From assembly GCA_018970205.1 (NCBI GenBank), contig JAGWWW010000005.1:1-64000 (forward strand): a DNA stretch of 64,000 nucleotides. The letters run 5' to 3'. The stretch's first letter is position 1; each line of letters starts with the position of its first letter. Below are positions 1 to 10,035 of the stretch, in pieces. The notes beneath the pieces were generated by a model that saw only the letters and a program-made list of their open reading frames with translations, searched no databases and was not told where the DNA came from. The position numbers and the translations under genes are program-made. The DNA is from Actinomycetales bacterium. GTDB taxonomy: Bacteria; Actinomycetota; Actinomycetes; S36-B12; UBA5976.

Positions 1-1119
1 CTCGGACGCGTTGGAGGCGAGCCAGGCGGCCGCGGTGGAACCGGACGAGACCACCTGCGCCAGCGGCAGCACGACCGCCGTGCCGTTGGCCCAACCGAAT
101 GCGATGTTCGGCCCCTCGATGTGCACTCCAGCGATGCCCGCCTCGGGGGGTGACATTGACTCACGCCAGGCATCGAAGGTGTCGACGACGGTGATCTCGG
201 GCTCCTCCGTGGCCGATGGGGCGGCGCCTGCAGATGCTCCACCCGCGAGACCGGGCACGCGTGCCAGCAAGGTCCGGAACTGCAATGTGTCAAACAGCGT
301 GCGCACTGCCTCCGCATCCGGCGCAGGGAGCGCGAGTTCCGGCACTGACGTCGGCACGTCCACCTCGTCGTGCAGTTGCGTGAGTTCCCGGTTCAGCCGT
401 ACCTGCGCGGCTGCGGCGCGCAGCGACTCGCCCACCTTGCCGGCGATCTCGTCTGCGTGGGCGAGCAGGTTCTCGAGGTCCTGGTACTGCACAAGCCACT
501 TAGCGGCCGTCTTCTCCCCCACGCCGGGAATGCCGGGGAGGTTGTCGCTCGGGTCGCCGCGCAGCGCCGCGTAGTCGGCGTATTGGTCCGCGCGCAGGCC
601 GTACTTCTCGACCACGAGTTCCGGCGTGGTGCGCTGCAGGTCGCTGACGCCCTTGCGCGGGTACAGGACGGTGACCCGGTCGGTGACCAGCTGGAACGAG
701 TCACGGTCACCGGTGAGGATGTCCACGTCGAACCCGACGGAAACGGCGCGTTTCGTTAGGGTGGCGATGATGTCGTCGGCCTCGAACCCTTCCGCGTCGA
801 ACATCGGAATGCGCAGCGCCGCGAGGACTTCCCGGATGAGTTCCACCTGGCCGCGGAAGGACGGCGGGCTCGCGCTGCGCGTCGCCTTGTACTCCGGGTA
901 CCGCTCGGTGCGGAAGGTCTTGCGCGAGACATCGAAAGCGACTGCCGCGTGTGTGGGCGCTTCGTCACGCAGGACGTTGAGCAGCATCGATGTGAAGCCG
1001 TAGACGGCGTTCGTCGGCTGGCCCGTCGCGGTGGAGAAGTTCTCCTCAGGCAGGGCGTGGAACGCGCGGTAGGCGAGGGAGTGGCCGTCGAGCAGTAGCA
1101 GGCGCGGGCGGCTCGTCAC
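1..1119 (-). CDS. polA: DNA polymerase I, N-terminal part (cut by window edge)
   Basis: The reading frame is open from a GTG start at 1119 to the window edge, 373 codons with no stop. It begins with the 5'-3' exonuclease fold: the first strand reads LLLLDGHSLAYRAF, followed by the conserved YPEYKATR segment. Further on comes a helix-hairpin-helix, GDPSDNLPGIPGVGEKTA, which binds DNA. The last 80 or so residues look like the start of the degenerate 3'-5' exonuclease domain of actinobacterial Pol I. The polymerase domain would lie beyond the window. The enzyme removes RNA primers and fills gaps in replication and repair. A stand-alone 5'-3' exonuclease is unlikely because the frame continues past the normal end of that domain. 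Confidence 0.93.
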   Translation of the reverse strand, partial: MTSRPRLLLLDGHSLAYRAFHALPEENFSTATGQPTNAVYGFTSMLLNVLRDEAPTHAAVAFDVSRKTFRTERYPEYKATRSASPPSFRGQVELIREVLAALRIPMFDAEGFEADDIIATLTKRAVSVGFDVDILTGDRDSFQLVTDRVTVLYPRKGVSDLQRTTPELVVEKYGLRADQYADYAALRGDPSDNLPGIPGVGEKTAAKWLVQYQDLENLLAHADEIAGKVGESLRAAAAQVRLNRELTQLHDEVDVPTSVPELALPAPDAEAVRTLFDTLQFRTLLARVPGLAGGASAGAAPSATEEPEITVVDTFDAWRESMSPPEAGIAGVHIEGPNIAFGWANGTAVVLPLAQVVSSGSTAAAWLASNASE

Positions 1120-1148
1120 GCCGCGCGACTATACGCGCCGCCTTCTTG

Positions 1149-1221
1149 TGCCGTGGGTGGGATTCGAACCCACACTGTGTGGTGTTTGAGACCACCCTCT
1201 CTACCGTTGGAGTACCACGGC
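1149..1221 (-). tRNA. tRNA with anticodon CAA, class I shape (nominally Leu)
   Basis: Read on the minus strand this is a complete 73-nt cloverleaf. The acceptor GCCGTGG pairs with CCACGGC. The D-stem is CTC/GAG, with GG in the loop. The anticodon stem GTGGT/ACCAC is perfect, with loop CTCAAAC, giving anticodon CAA. The T-stem is GTGGG/CCCAC with loop TTCGAAT, and the discriminator base is A. The 3' CCA is not encoded. The variable region is only five bases (ACAGT), whereas bacterial tRNA-Leu normally has a long variable arm. The anticodon says Leu (UUG codon) but the body does not, so the amino-acid identity is uncertain. Confidence 0.85.
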
Positions 1222-1248
1222 GCGTGCGGCGCACAGCCTACGCGAGCG

Positions 1249-1665
1249 TCACAACGGCAGGGAACGACCCGGCACCGCGGCGGCGATGCGCGCGAGGACC
1301 CCGTTGACGAAACCTGCCGACTCGTCCGTTGACAGGTCCGAGGCCAACTCCACCGCTTCGCTCAGGACAACCGAGCCTGGGACCTCGAGTTCGTGCGCGA
1401 GTTCGTACACCGCCATGCGCAGGATGCAGGCGTCGACGACCGGCATCCGGTCGATTTCCCAGCCGCGCGAGTACTGCGAGATGGTGTCGTCGAGGTCTGC
1501 GCGGTTCGCGCACACACCCCGCACGAGCGTCTCGGTGTAGGGGTTGAGCGCGGCATCGGGCTGTTCAAGCCTGGACTGGAGGACCTCTAGCGGGTCGAGG
1601 TCGCGCAGTTGCGCCTCGAACAAGATGTCCAGCGCGCGTTTGCGGGCTTTGTGGCGAGCGCTCAC
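1249..1665 (-). CDS. nusB: Transcription antitermination protein NusB
   Basis: This 138-residue all-helical protein has the NusB signature: an N-terminal [16 protein letters not shown] segment and the later [14 protein letters not shown] and [10 protein letters not shown] helices. NusB pairs with ribosomal protein S10 (NusE), binds boxA RNA and supports antitermination of rRNA operons. The GTG start overlaps the efp stop codon by four bases (GTGA), so the two are probably translationally coupled. The length matches the family. The efp-nusB order is common in actinobacteria. Confidence 0.96.
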   Translation of the reverse strand: MSARHKARKRALDILFEAQLRDLDPLEVLQSRLEQPDAALNPYTETLVRGVCANRADLDDTISQYSRGWEIDRMPVVDACILRMAVYELAHELEVPGSVVLSEAVELASDLSTDESAGFVNGVLARIAAAVPGRSLPL

Positions 1666-2225
1666 GAGGAGGCGCGGCCGAGGTACGAGCCGTCGCGCGT
1701 GTCGATGCGCACCTTCTCGCCGGAGCCGACGAACAACGGGACCTGCACCTCGGCGCCGGTCTCCAAGGTCGCGGGCTTGGTGCCGGCGTTGGAGCGGTCG
1801 CCCTGCAGGCCCGGCTCGGTGTACGTGATGGTTAGCTCGACGCTGGCCGGCAACTCGACGTACAGCGGCGCGCCCTCGTGTTGCGCGACGATGGCGGTCT
1901 GGTTCTCCAGCAGGTATTTGCCGCCGTCACCCACGACGGAGTCCGGCACGTTCACCATCTCGAAGGACTGCTTGTCCATGAATACCCAGTCGTCGCCGTC
2001 GCGGTACAGGTACTCCATGTCGCGCTTGTCGACTGTCGCGGTCTCCACCTTGATGCCGGCGTTGAAGGTGCGCTCCACGACCTTGCCGGTGAGGACCTGC
2101 TTGAGCTTGGTGCGAACGAACGCCGGGCCCTTGCCGGGCTTGACGTGCTGGAACTCCACCACGGCCCAGAGTTGTCCGTCGATGTTGAGGACCAGGCCGT
2201 TCTTGAGGTCGTTCGTCGTTGCCAC
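1662..2225 (-). CDS. efp: Translation elongation factor P
   Basis: The 187-residue product has the three-barrel EF-P layout, with the conserved loop [14 protein letters not shown] whose lysine reaches the peptidyl-transferase centre and relieves stalling at proline runs. The start is taken as the GTG at 2225, giving [10 protein letters not shown]. It has a good ribosome-binding site (AAAGGAAG) and fits the family N-terminus. An upstream ATG at 2246 would overlap the peptidase gene and add seven unconserved residues. No modification genes (epmA/epmB, ymfI type) are visible nearby, so the lysine may be unmodified. Confidence 0.96.
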   Translation of the reverse strand: MATTNDLKNGLVLNIDGQLWAVVEFQHVKPGKGPAFVRTKLKQVLTGKVVERTFNAGIKVETATVDKRDMEYLYRDGDDWVFMDKQSFEMVNVPDSVVGDGGKYLLENQTAIVAQHEGAPLYVELPASVELTITYTEPGLQGDRSNAGTKPATLETGAEVQVPLFVGSGEKVRIDTRDGSYLGRASS

Positions 2226-2239
2226 AGCGCTTCCTTTGC

Positions 2240-3337
2240 TCAGCACAACACGCGCAGGCCGCGCGGCGTGGTCGTCAGTGATTCGGCGTCAGACTGCCGC
2301 ACCACCAGGGTGTCCTCGATTCTGACCCCGCCCTTGCCGGGCAGGTAGACCCCAGGTTCGATGGTGACGGCGTTCCCGGCGGCAAGGATACCGGCGCCGT
2401 TCGGGGCGAAGAACGGCTCCTCGTGGATCTGCAGCCCGACGCCGTGGCCGAGCCCGTGGATGAAGCCCTCGAGGTGGCCGGTGTCGGAGAGCACGGCACG
2501 CACCGCTGCGTCAACCTCGCCGAGGGAGACCCCGGCGCGCAGCGCCTCCCGGCCGGTGCGCTGGGCAGCCTCCACCGCGGCGTGGATCTCGACTTGCCAG
2601 TCGGCGGCCTCACCGATGACGAAGGTGCGGGTCTCGTCGGCGTGGTAGCCGTCGGCAAGGGCGCCGAAGTCGACCTTGAGCAGGTCACCGCGCTCGATCG
2701 GCCTGTCTGTGGGGCTGTGGTGAGGGATGGCGCTGTGCGGGCCGGCAGCGACGATGCTCTCGAACGCGCGGCCGTCGGCGCCGAGCTCCACCATCGCGGT
2801 CTCGAGGATGAACGCGAACTGCTTCTCGGTCATGCCGATGTGCAGGTGCTTTAGGGCCTTCTCGAGTGCGGCGTCACTGAGCTCGCAGGCGCGGCGCAAT
2901 GCCGCGATCTCGTGCTCGTCCTTGTCCATGCGCAGCTGCGGCAGCGGCAGGGCCGCAGCCTCGACGCTGATGCCGTGCTCAGAGGCTGCCTCCTGCAGCC
3001 GGCGCAATCCGGCGACGGTGGCGACGGACTCGTCGACGAGCACTCGACGCCCTCCCGCTGCCGCCAGCCGGGACAGGAGGGAGCCCATCGGCGGGCGCGG
3101 CGGGATGTACACCTCGATGTCCGGGCAGTCGGCGAGCGCGCGCTCGGTGTAGCGGTTGTCAGTGATGAGCAGGTGCGCGACCGCGCCGACCACCGCCTGG
3201 CCGGAGGAACTGGTGACGCCGGTGAATCCCGTGAGCCAACGCACGTCGACCGGGTTGGTGACATAGACCGTGGTGTCCTCGGGAACCCCGAGGCTGGCCA
3301 GCAGGCGGGCGCGGCGGGCGGAGTAGTCGGGCGTCAT
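2240..3337 (-). CDS. pepQ: Xaa-Pro dipeptidase/aminopeptidase P (M24 family)
   Basis: The product is 365 residues. An N-terminal creatinase-like domain is followed by the pita-bread metallopeptidase domain. The dinuclear metal ligands are recognisable: the two Asp of [16 protein letters not shown], the His in [15 protein letters not shown], and the two Glu in TIEPGVYL and GVRIEDT. Such enzymes split the bond next to proline in dipeptides or short peptides. The start ATG at 3337 has AGAGGACC just upstream. The gene lies directly before efp, as in mycobacteria (pepQ-efp-nusB). Whether it prefers dipeptides (PepQ) or longer peptides (PepP) cannot be told from sequence. Confidence 0.92.
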   Translation of the reverse strand: MTPDYSARRARLLASLGVPEDTTVYVTNPVDVRWLTGFTGVTSSSGQAVVGAVAHLLITDNRYTERALADCPDIEVYIPPRPPMGSLLSRLAAAGGRRVLVDESVATVAGLRRLQEAASEHGISVEAAALPLPQLRMDKDEHEIAALRRACELSDAALEKALKHLHIGMTEKQFAFILETAMVELGADGRAFESIVAAGPHSAIPHHSPTDRPIERGDLLKVDFGALADGYHADETRTFVIGEAADWQVEIHAAVEAAQRTGREALRAGVSLGEVDAAVRAVLSDTGHLEGFIHGLGHGVGLQIHEEPFFAPNGAGILAAGNAVTIEPGVYLPGKGGVRIEDTLVVRQSDAESLTTTPRGLRVLC

Positions 3338-3424
3338 GGTGGTCCTCTCAGAGTTGCGGGCTGCGGGCACTCGCGACGCGGGCAGGGCAATCCGTGCGCC
3401 TGCGCTGGCTGTAGCGGCGAGCGG

Positions 3425-3865
3425 TCAGCCCTCGTTGGGTGCGAGGGCCGCCACGGCTTGCAACGCGAGGATGTATGAGAACACCCCGAAGCCGCTGATG
3501 ACGCCGTTGGCGACTGCGGACACCACCGACGTGTGACGGAAATCCTCACGACTGGCGGGATTGGTCAGGTGCACCTCGATGAGAGGGCCGGGGACCATCG
3601 CGCAGGCGTCGCGCAAGGCGTACGAGTAGTGGGTGAAGGCCGCGGGGTTGAGCACGACCGCAGCACCGGCATCGGCGGCCTCGTGCAGCCACCCGATGAG
3701 CTCGGCCTCGGAGTCAGTCTGGCGCACCTCGACGCTCAGCCCGAGGCTCTCAGCCGCTTGGGTGCAGTACGCCACGAGGTCCGCGTGGCTCGCGGTGCCG
3801 TAGACGTCCGGCTCGCGTGACCCGAGCCGGCCGAGGTTCGGGCCGTTGAGGACAAGAACGTTCAT
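3425..3865 (-). CDS. aroQ: 3-dehydroquinate dehydratase, type II
   Basis: The 146-residue product is a typical small type II dehydroquinase, the third step of the shikimate pathway. It opens with [21 protein letters not shown], where the Arg and Tyr of the active-site lid lie. It has [14 protein letters not shown] with the NPxxxTH block and [17 protein letters not shown] with the catalytic His and substrate-binding residues. It is the last of the aroC-aroK-aroB-aroQ run on this strand, 73 bp after aroB. Confidence 0.96.
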   Translation of the reverse strand: MNVLVLNGPNLGRLGSREPDVYGTASHADLVAYCTQAAESLGLSVEVRQTDSEAELIGWLHEAADAGAAVVLNPAAFTHYSYALRDACAMVPGPLIEVHLTNPASREDFRHTSVVSAVANGVISGFGVFSYILALQAVAALAPNEG

Positions 3866-3938
3866 GGCGACTCCCGCTTTGGTCGGTTGTGCGGCACTGC
3901 AGGTCGGGTCAGGGTATGCGCAGCGGTTGCGGTGGCGG

Positions 3939-5042
3939 TCATGGCGACGACTCTCGGGTGCGGGTAAAGGCTTGCTCCACGGCGGCGAGCTTGACCCCGT
4001 CTGCTGTGACGGGGTGCCCGGGCGCGCGCAGGAGCACGAACCGCAGCACCCCGCCCCGCGCCTTCTTGTCGCGGCTCATCAGGTGCAACAGTGGTTGGAG
4101 GTCGTCATGCTCGTGGGCTGTGGGCGCTCCGAGCGCGGCCAGCGCCGCGCGGTGTTGCATAGCCAGGCCAGGACGGGCCTCGCCGGTGGCTTCCGCGAGT
4201 TCAGCGGCGAACACCATGCCCACGGCCACCGCGTCCCCGTGGCGCAGCAGGTATCCGCTGGCGGCCTCGAGCGCGTGACCGAAGGTGTGGCCGTAGTTCA
4301 AGACCTCGCGGCTCAAGGCGCCACCGCCGCCCTGCTCGGTGAAGTCGGCGCTGACCACTGCCGCTTTGACCCGCACTGCGCGTGTGACCAGGTCAGCCAG
4401 CGCGGAGGATGACGGGTCGAGAAGTGAATCTGCGGAAGCCGTGACGAGTTCCAGGATGCCGGTGTCGCTGATGAACCCGCACTTCAACGCCTCGACCAGC
4501 CCGGCGACATAGTCCGCGCGCGGCAGGCTGGCCAAGGTTTGCGTGGCGCACAGCACCGCAACCGGGCTGTGGAATGAACCCAGGAGGTTCTTTCCCGCGT
4601 CGGTGTTGATGCCGGTCTTACCGCCGATGGCGGCGTCGACCATGCCGGCGGTGGTGGTCGGGACCGCAACCCAGTCGATGCCGCGCATCCACGTGGCAGC
4701 GGCGAACCCGGCGGCGTCCGTGACGGTGCCGCCGCCGACGGCGACCACGATGCTGCCGCGGTCAAGTTGCGCGCGTGCGCACTCGCGCCACAGGTCAGAT
4801 GCAGCGCTCAAGGTTTTTGCGGCCTCCCCGCGGGGCAGCCGTGTCGTCGACACCTCCATGCCGGCGTCGAGCGCCGCGTTCTCGACGTCCGCGGCGAACG
4901 GCGCTGAGTCGTCGTTGCACACGAGCAGGGCGCGACGACCCGGCTGCGTCCAGGTCGCGGCCCGCAAGAGCTCCGGCAGGTGCTCAGCCACGCCGACCTG
5001 GTAGGTCCGTTCAGCGTGCACTGAAATCTCCGCGTGGATCAT
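3939..5042 (-). CDS. aroB: 3-dehydroquinate synthase
   Basis: This is a 367-residue product of normal family length. It converts DAHP to 3-dehydroquinate using NAD and zinc. The glycine-rich NAD site is seen as [22 protein letters not shown], followed by [20 protein letters not shown]. Zinc ligands fall in [11 protein letters not shown] (Glu) and the later [12 protein letters not shown] (His). The start ATG lies 79 bp after the end of aroK. It belongs to the shikimate gene run, probably one transcript with aroC and aroK. Confidence 0.97.
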   Translation of the reverse strand: MIHAEISVHAERTYQVGVAEHLPELLRAATWTQPGRRALLVCNDDSAPFAADVENAALDAGMEVSTTRLPRGEAAKTLSAASDLWRECARAQLDRGSIVVAVGGGTVTDAAGFAAATWMRGIDWVAVPTTTAGMVDAAIGGKTGINTDAGKNLLGSFHSPVAVLCATQTLASLPRADYVAGLVEALKCGFISDTGILELVTASADSLLDPSSSALADLVTRAVRVKAAVVSADFTEQGGGGALSREVLNYGHTFGHALEAASGYLLRHGDAVAVGMVFAAELAEATGEARPGLAMQHRAALAALGAPTAHEHDDLQPLLHLMSRDKKARGGVLRFVLLRAPGHPVTADGVKLAAVEQAFTRTRESSP

Positions 5043-5121
5043 CAGGACAGTGACTCCCCCGGGGCGCTTGCGCCGCTGCGTCCGTGCCTGCGCTGGACCG
5101 GCGCGCTCCCGGCCGCTGCCC

Positions 5122-5706
5122 TCACGGCGTCACCGATCCAGGCTTCGGGTCGCCGTCATCGGCAGGCGCAGCAGACGCTGCCGGCTCCACCTGCCCGCCA
5201 TCGGGCGCCGACAGCCAGCGCACCACCTGCTCCGCGATCTCCTCAGCACTCGCTGTGCTGGTGTCGAAGGAACGGGTGGCTACCTCGGCGTACCAAGGCG
5301 TGCGCTCGTCGAGCAGGCGCGCCAGAGTGGTTCGGACATTTCCCAGCAGCAGCGGCCGGGCTTGGTTCAAGCCGGCTCGGGTCGCTGCGTCAGACAGCGA
5401 CACCTGCAGCCACGCCACTTGTTGGTGCCGCAGGTCGTCCCGCGTCGCGGGGTCGATGACGGCACCGCCGCCGAGACTGACAACGGCAGCCTCGGCTTGC
5501 AACGCAGCAGTCACTGCAGCCCGCTCTCGCGCTCGAAAAGCGGCCTCGCCTTCGGTGACGAAGATGTCGGAGACGGACATCGCCGCCGATGTGGCGACAA
5601 GGTCGTCAGTGTCGATGTGAGCCGCCCCGAGTCGACGCGCGACCTCCGCCGCGATGGTTGACTTGCCCGCACCGGGCACGCCGACGAAAACCACGCGTGG
5701 GGGCAT
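5122..5706 (-). CDS. aroK: Shikimate kinase
   Basis: The 194-residue protein starts with a Walker A loop GVPGAGKST, then DTDD (shikimate and magnesium binding) and SLGGGAVID, the GGG block of the shikimate-binding pocket. It transfers phosphate from ATP to shikimate. The start codon overlaps the aroC stop by one base (TGATG). The last 25 residues, rich in Ala, Pro and Asp, extend past the conserved fold and are probably disordered. Confidence 0.96.
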   Translation of the reverse strand: MPPRVVFVGVPGAGKSTIAAEVARRLGAAHIDTDDLVATSAAMSVSDIFVTEGEAAFRARERAAVTAALQAEAAVVSLGGGAVIDPATRDDLRHQQVAWLQVSLSDAATRAGLNQARPLLLGNVRTTLARLLDERTPWYAEVATRSFDTSTASAEEIAEQVVRWLSAPDGGQVEPAASAAPADDGDPKPGSVTP

Positions 5707-6893
5707 CAGCGGATGTCCATCGACTCGAGGTAGCCGAGCAGGTTGCGCCGCGTCTCGTCGACGCTGTCGCCTCCGAACTTCTCCAGCGCCGCATCGGCGA
5801 GGACCATGGCCACGGCCGCCTCAGCGATCACGCCGAGAGCGGGTACTGCACAGGTGTCTGACCGCTGGGCGTGCGCCAACGCCTCCTCGCCGGTTGCGGT
5901 GTCGATGGTCCGCAGCGCGCGTGGCACGGTGGAGATGGGCTTCATCGCGGCACGCACGCGCAGTGGGGCGCCGTTGGTCATACCGCCCTCAGTGCCGCCG
6001 GCGCGGTCCGTGAGCCGGACGATCTCGCCGTCGACGCGGGCGATCTCGTCATGTGCGACGCTGCCGCGCCGGCCGGCGCTGGCGAAACCGTCCCCGATCT
6101 CCACGCCTTTGACCGCCTGGATGCTCATGACAGCGCCCGCAAGCCGCGCATCAATCTTGCGGTCAGCATGCACATACGAGCCGAGGCCGGGCGGCAGACC
6201 GTGGACCAGGACTTCGACGACGCCGCCGAGAGTGTCCCCGTCTTTGTGCGCGGCCGCGATCTCTTCCTGCATGCGCTGCGACGTCTGCGCGTCAGCGCAC
6301 CTCACGGGATCGGCGTCGATGCGCAACTGGTCCCCGGGCACGGGCATGAGCCCGTCGGGGGCGACCACGCTGCCGATCTGGACCACATGGCTGAGCACGC
6401 AGACCCGCAGAGTTTGCTGCAGGAAGGCTTGTGCGAGGGCTCCTAGCGCGACCCGCATCGCGGTCTCGCGAGCGGATGCCCGTTCCAATACCGGCCGGGC
6501 GTCGTCGAAGCCGTACTTCTGCATGCCGGCGAGGTCCGCGTGCCCGGGGCGAGGTCGGGTCAGGGGCGCGTTGCGCCCAGCACCGGCCACAGCCTCGATC
6601 TGCTCCAGACTCAACGGGTCTGGACTCATGACCGTCTGCCACTTGGGCCACTCGGTGTTGGAGATACGGATCCCGATCGGCGAGCCCTGGGTCACTCCGT
6701 GGCGCACACCGGAGAGGAACTCGACGTCGTCGGCTTCGAACTTCTGCCGTGCGCCGCGGCCGACGCCGTGGCGGCGCCTCGCCAACTGGGCGGCCACGTC
6801 CCCGACGGTGATGGTGATGCCAGCGGGCAGGCCCTCACAGATGCCGACGAGGGCAGGCCCGTGCGACTCCCCTGCCGTGAGCCAGCGCACCAT
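5706..6893 (-). CDS. aroC: Chorismate synthase
   Basis: This 395-residue product makes chorismate from EPSP with reduced FMN. Family blocks are clear: an N-terminal [53 protein letters not shown] and [14 protein letters not shown], and a C-terminal [21 protein letters not shown] stretch with the FMN-binding residues. The ATG at 6893 is the first start in the conserved frame. The gene heads the aroC-aroK-aroB-aroQ run and follows the prepilin peptidase by 25 bp. Confidence 0.97.
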   Translation of the reverse strand: MVRWLTAGESHGPALVGICEGLPAGITITVGDVAAQLARRRHGVGRGARQKFEADDVEFLSGVRHGVTQGSPIGIRISNTEWPKWQTVMSPDPLSLEQIEAVAGAGRNAPLTRPRPGHADLAGMQKYGFDDARPVLERASARETAMRVALGALAQAFLQQTLRVCVLSHVVQIGSVVAPDGLMPVPGDQLRIDADPVRCADAQTSQRMQEEIAAAHKDGDTLGGVVEVLVHGLPPGLGSYVHADRKIDARLAGAVMSIQAVKGVEIGDGFASAGRRGSVAHDEIARVDGEIVRLTDRAGGTEGGMTNGAPLRVRAAMKPISTVPRALRTIDTATGEEALAHAQRSDTCAVPALGVIAEAAVAMVLADAALEKFGGDSVDETRRNLLGYLESMDIR

Positions 6894-6918
6894 GCGCAGA
6901 AGTGTCCCATGCGCAGGT

Positions 6919-7410
6919 TCAGTTGCCGCCGAGGGCGAGTGCTAACGGGGCCGCGAGGAGGAGGAAGGGGCCGTACGCCAGGGGCACGCCGATGGGCACT
7001 CGGCGAATCGCGCGACGTAGCAGGATGGTGGCGGTCGCTGCGGCGCTCACCAGCCACAGCGCGGCGAGCTCGCTGGTCACGTCGGCCAGTGCGAAGACCG
7101 GTGCGAGCGCCAGGACCAGCTTCGCATCACCCATCCCGATCGACATCGGCGCCGCGAGCGACCAACCGGCGAGCAGAACTGCGACGACTGCCGTGAACCA
7201 CAGCGCGGTGTAGTCAGGCCCGGTGCCGGAGTCCAGGCCGAGCCGGTCCAGGACAGCCCACAGACCGACCATCAGCCACAGACCGGCACCGAGCCGCCAC
7301 ACGAGCTTGTTGGGCAGCCTGTGGGTGCGGATGTCGATGACGGCCAGGCGCAGGCCGATGGCGAGGCACCAGACCAGGGACGCGAGGGTGAAGAGCAGTC
7401 GCATCACCAC
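6919..7410 (-). CDS. Short prepilin peptidase (A24 family, CpaA/TadV-like)
   Basis: The 163-residue integral membrane protein has about five hydrophobic segments. It carries the two active-site Asp of the GxGD aspartyl proteases: [14 protein letters not shown] near residue 25-38 and [12 protein letters not shown] near 91-102. It lacks the N-terminal methyltransferase domain of full PilD, so it would only cleave prepilin leaders, as in Flp/Tad pili. No pilin genes lie in this window. A peptidase at this place, beside aroE, is also found in mycobacteria, so the location does not indicate a local pilus cluster. ATG codons at 7410 and 7404 are both possible starts. Confidence 0.85.
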   Translation of the reverse strand: MVMRLLFTLASLVWCLAIGLRLAVIDIRTHRLPNKLVWRLGAGLWLMVGLWAVLDRLGLDSGTGPDYTALWFTAVVAVLLAGWSLAAPMSIGMGDAKLVLALAPVFALADVTSELAALWLVSAAATATILLRRAIRRVPIGVPLAYGPFLLLAAPLALALGGN

Positions 7411-7479
7411 ATGATGCGCAGGCGTGTGAGCAGATGACTAGGAGCTTGGCGCAACATGTGCCCGGGGTCAGATGCCGCG

Positions 7480-8316
7480 TCAGCGCTCCTCGAGGCTGTC
7501 GCGCACCGTCCTGCGCGCGCTGTCGACCATCGGCGCGAGCACCTCATCCGTTAGTTCTCGCCTGAGGAACAGTCCGGCTTGGACGACCCCTTGATAGATG
7601 AGCAACTCCACGCCGTCCTCGCCTTGCCCTCCGGCGGCAAGCCACCGACGCAGATTCGGCGGGTCCGGGTAGTTGACGTCCACAAGGTACTGCCCGGGCA
7701 GCGGTGCGAGCGGGTTGTCCACCGTCTTCGGCAGGGTGCACAGGACAACGTCCGCCTCGACGACCGCCGGCGCCGCGACGGCGTCGCCAGATGCCGGCCA
7801 GTCCACGAATCGCAAGCGGAGTTCAGGGAACCGCTCGATGAGGCCCAAGAACTTGACCAGGTCGCGCCCCACGACCACGACCTCGCGGGGCTCGTAATCT
7901 GCGAGCGCGCTGAGCGCGCTGCGGGCCGTCGCACCCGTGCCCACAACCGCCGCGGTGCCGCCGTGTGGCAGGCGGGGACGCAGCACCTCGCGGAAGCCGA
8001 TTTGGTCGGTGTTGAACCCGGCCACCACCCCGGGCCAGAACACGATGGTGTTGATGGCCCCGATGCGCGTGGCGGACGGCTCGAGATTGTCGACGAGCGT
8101 CAACGCCTCCTCCTTCAGCGGCATCGTGAGGCTCAGCCCCATCCAGGTGTCGTCCAGATGTTGCACGAACGCAGCCAGCCCTCCGCGGCGGACCTCGATG
8201 CGTTGATACGTGCAATCCGGGCGCCGGAGGACGTCGTAGCAGGCCAGGTGCAGTTGCGGTGAGCGGGAGTGGGCTATCGGCGAGCCAAGCACCGCCGCAC
8301 GGAACCTGTCTGTCAT
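7480..8316 (-). CDS. aroE: Shikimate dehydrogenase
   Basis: The product is 278 residues. The substrate domain starts FRAAVLGSPIAHSRSP and includes the catalytic Lys in LTMPLKEEA and the Asp of AGFNTDQIGF. The NADP domain has VVGTGATARSAL. The reaction is 3-dehydroshikimate to shikimate. The ATG at 8316 overlaps the mltG stop by four bases (ATGA), and an upstream extension would add 37 Arg-rich unconserved residues. The usual GAGGTAR glycine loop is GTGATAR here, a mild variation. Confidence 0.95.
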   Translation of the reverse strand: MTDRFRAAVLGSPIAHSRSPQLHLACYDVLRRPDCTYQRIEVRRGGLAAFVQHLDDTWMGLSLTMPLKEEALTLVDNLEPSATRIGAINTIVFWPGVVAGFNTDQIGFREVLRPRLPHGGTAAVVGTGATARSALSALADYEPREVVVVGRDLVKFLGLIERFPELRLRFVDWPASGDAVAAPAVVEADVVLCTLPKTVDNPLAPLPGQYLVDVNYPDPPNLRRWLAAGGQGEDGVELLIYQGVVQAGLFLRRELTDEVLAPMVDSARRTVRDSLEER

Positions 8317-9473
8317 TGGCGCGCCAGCCATTGCTGGAACTTGCGGCGCAAGGACGCGAATTCGGTCTCGGTTGCCGCGAACTCGGTCAGCCCGGTGTCG
8401 GGGTCGGTGGTCACGAAGAACAGCCATGGGCCCTCGGCCGGCTTCAGCGCGGCAGCGATTGCGGCCGCATCCGGGGCTCCGATGGGGCCAGGCGGCAGGC
8501 CACGCACGGCATAGGTGTTGTACGCCGAGGGGTTGCGTCGCTCAGCGTTCGTGAACACGAGCTTGGAGGAGCCGAGCACGTAGTTCAAGGTTGAGTCCAT
8601 CTGCAGCCGCTGCCCTCGCGCGAGCCGGTTGTAGATGACCCGGGAGACCTTCGCGAAATCGCGTTGGTAGGCCTCAGCCTGGACGATGCTGGCCAAGGTG
8701 AGGACCTCGCGGGGCGTGAGACCCTGTGGCCCGCCTTTGCGCAACCCGAGCGCACGGTGCTGCCGTTGAGCGGAGGTGACCAGTTCTTCGATGATCCCCT
8801 GCGCGGTCGCATCAGGGTCGAATTGATACGTGGCGGGCCAGAGCATGCCCTCGATGTCACCGGCCGCGTAGCCTGGCAGCGACGCCTTCGCGCGGGCGAT
8901 CGCAGCCTCGAAGTCGATGACTGGGATTCCGGTGCGGTCGCTGAGTCTTTCGAGGATTCTGCTGACGCGCGCACCGGCAGGGACCAGGACTTTCGTGCGC
9001 ACACGAGCGGCGGGGTCGAAGAACCTGGCGAACGCGTCGCGGCTTCGCATGTGCGCGTACATCGCGTAGTAGCCGGGCTGGATGCGGGTGGCACGCGGGT
9101 CAGCCGAGGCGGTGCGCACGAAGAGCGACACGTCCTTGACCACATCGGCCTTGTGCAGCGATCTCCCGATTGCCGAGAGGCTGTCGCCTCGCTCGACGCG
9201 GACGGTGACCTGGGCGCCCGAGGGCCCTCTGTAGTCCTTCGATGCCAATGGCCCGAAACCAAGCGAGGTGGCAGTCAGCAGGACCGCAACGGCCGCGACG
9301 CCACCGCCGATCGCTCGACTGCGGGCCGTGCGCGCACGGCGGATGAGTCGGCTGATTGACGATGGCGAATGACCGCGAGCCGGCGCTTGCGGAGCCGCTG
9401 GTGCCGCAGGTTCAGGCGTGCCCGGCACCTCGGGTGGTAGCGGATCGCCGGGCATTTCGGGAGGCTGGGTCAT
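8313..9473 (-). CDS. mltG: Endolytic transglycosylase MltG (YceG family)
   Basis: This 386-residue protein has a Pro/Ala-rich cytoplasmic N-terminus, one membrane helix near residues 54-74 and a periplasm-side catalytic domain. The domain contains a LysM-like VERGDSLSAIGRSL segment, LASIVQAEAYQRDF with the conserved Glu, VIYNRL and LQMDSTLNYVLG. MltG cuts nascent glycan strands and ends their elongation. Start and stop codons overlap those of ruvX and aroE (ATGA on both sides), so the three are co-translated. The aroE-mltG-ruvX order is standard in actinobacteria. Confidence 0.95.
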   Translation of the reverse strand: MTQPPEMPGDPLPPEVPGTPEPAAPAAPQAPARGHSPSSISRLIRRARTARSRAIGGGVAAVAVLLTATSLGFGPLASKDYRGPSGAQVTVRVERGDSLSAIGRSLHKADVVKDVSLFVRTASADPRATRIQPGYYAMYAHMRSRDAFARFFDPAARVRTKVLVPAGARVSRILERLSDRTGIPVIDFEAAIARAKASLPGYAAGDIEGMLWPATYQFDPDATAQGIIEELVTSAQRQHRALGLRKGGPQGLTPREVLTLASIVQAEAYQRDFAKVSRVIYNRLARGQRLQMDSTLNYVLGSSKLVFTNAERRNPSAYNTYAVRGLPPGPIGAPDAAAIAAALKPAEGPWLFFVTTDPDTGLTEFAATETEFASLRRKFQQWLARQ

Positions 9474-9994
9474 GAGGCTCCCGCCTGGAACAACTCCCCC
9501 GGCGCGCAGCCGCTCGCGGCCTCGGCATCGATGACATGCTGCAGCAGCAGCGTGGCTGCAGCGGCGTCGATACTGGACTTCTGCTCCTTCGCGGACTTGC
9601 CTGCGCGTCGCATCTGCTGGGCTGCCTGCACCGTCGTGAGGCGCTCATCCACCAGGCGCACGGCGAGCCCCGGGAGCGCGGTGGAGATTGCGGCGGCGAA
9701 GGCGCGCGCGGCTTCGGCACTGGCTCCTTCCACGCCGCTGAGGGACACCGGGATCCCGATCACGATCTCCGCCACACCATGCTCGTGGGCAAGGTCGCAG
9801 ATCTGGTGCACATCCCCTTCTCCTCGCACGACCGCTCCGACCGGGAAAGCCAGCGACCCGGCGCTGCGGGCGACGCCGATGCGCACGGCACCAGGGTCGA
9901 GCGCCAACCGCGTCGCGGGCCGGACAGCCGCTGCGGCCGGCGCCAGCGGTCCGTCGGCTGAGTCCTCGCCGCCGGGGCGGGCTGGAACCTGCAT
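9470..9994 (-). CDS. ruvX: Putative pre-16S rRNA nuclease / Holliday junction resolvase-like (YqgF)
   Basis: The 174-residue product has the RNase H-like YqgF signature: LALDPGAVRIGVA with the first catalytic Asp, IVIGIPVSLSG, VRLVDERLTT, and SSIDAAAATLLLQ with the last acidic residue. Family members process the 5' end of 16S rRNA. The ATG at 9994 gives the usual length, and the open frame upstream of it is Arg-rich and unconserved. The gene lies 41 bp after alaS and overlaps mltG. Confidence 0.94.
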   Translation of the reverse strand: MQVPARPGGEDSADGPLAPAAAAVRPATRLALDPGAVRIGVARSAGSLAFPVGAVVRGEGDVHQICDLAHEHGVAEIVIGIPVSLSGVEGASAEAARAFAAAISTALPGLAVRLVDERLTTVQAAQQMRRAGKSAKEQKSSIDAAAATLLLQHVIDAEAASGCAPGELFQAGAS

Positions 9995-10035
9995 GACTTG
10001 ATTATCGGCTGTCCGTGGTGCGAGCAGACTCAGGC

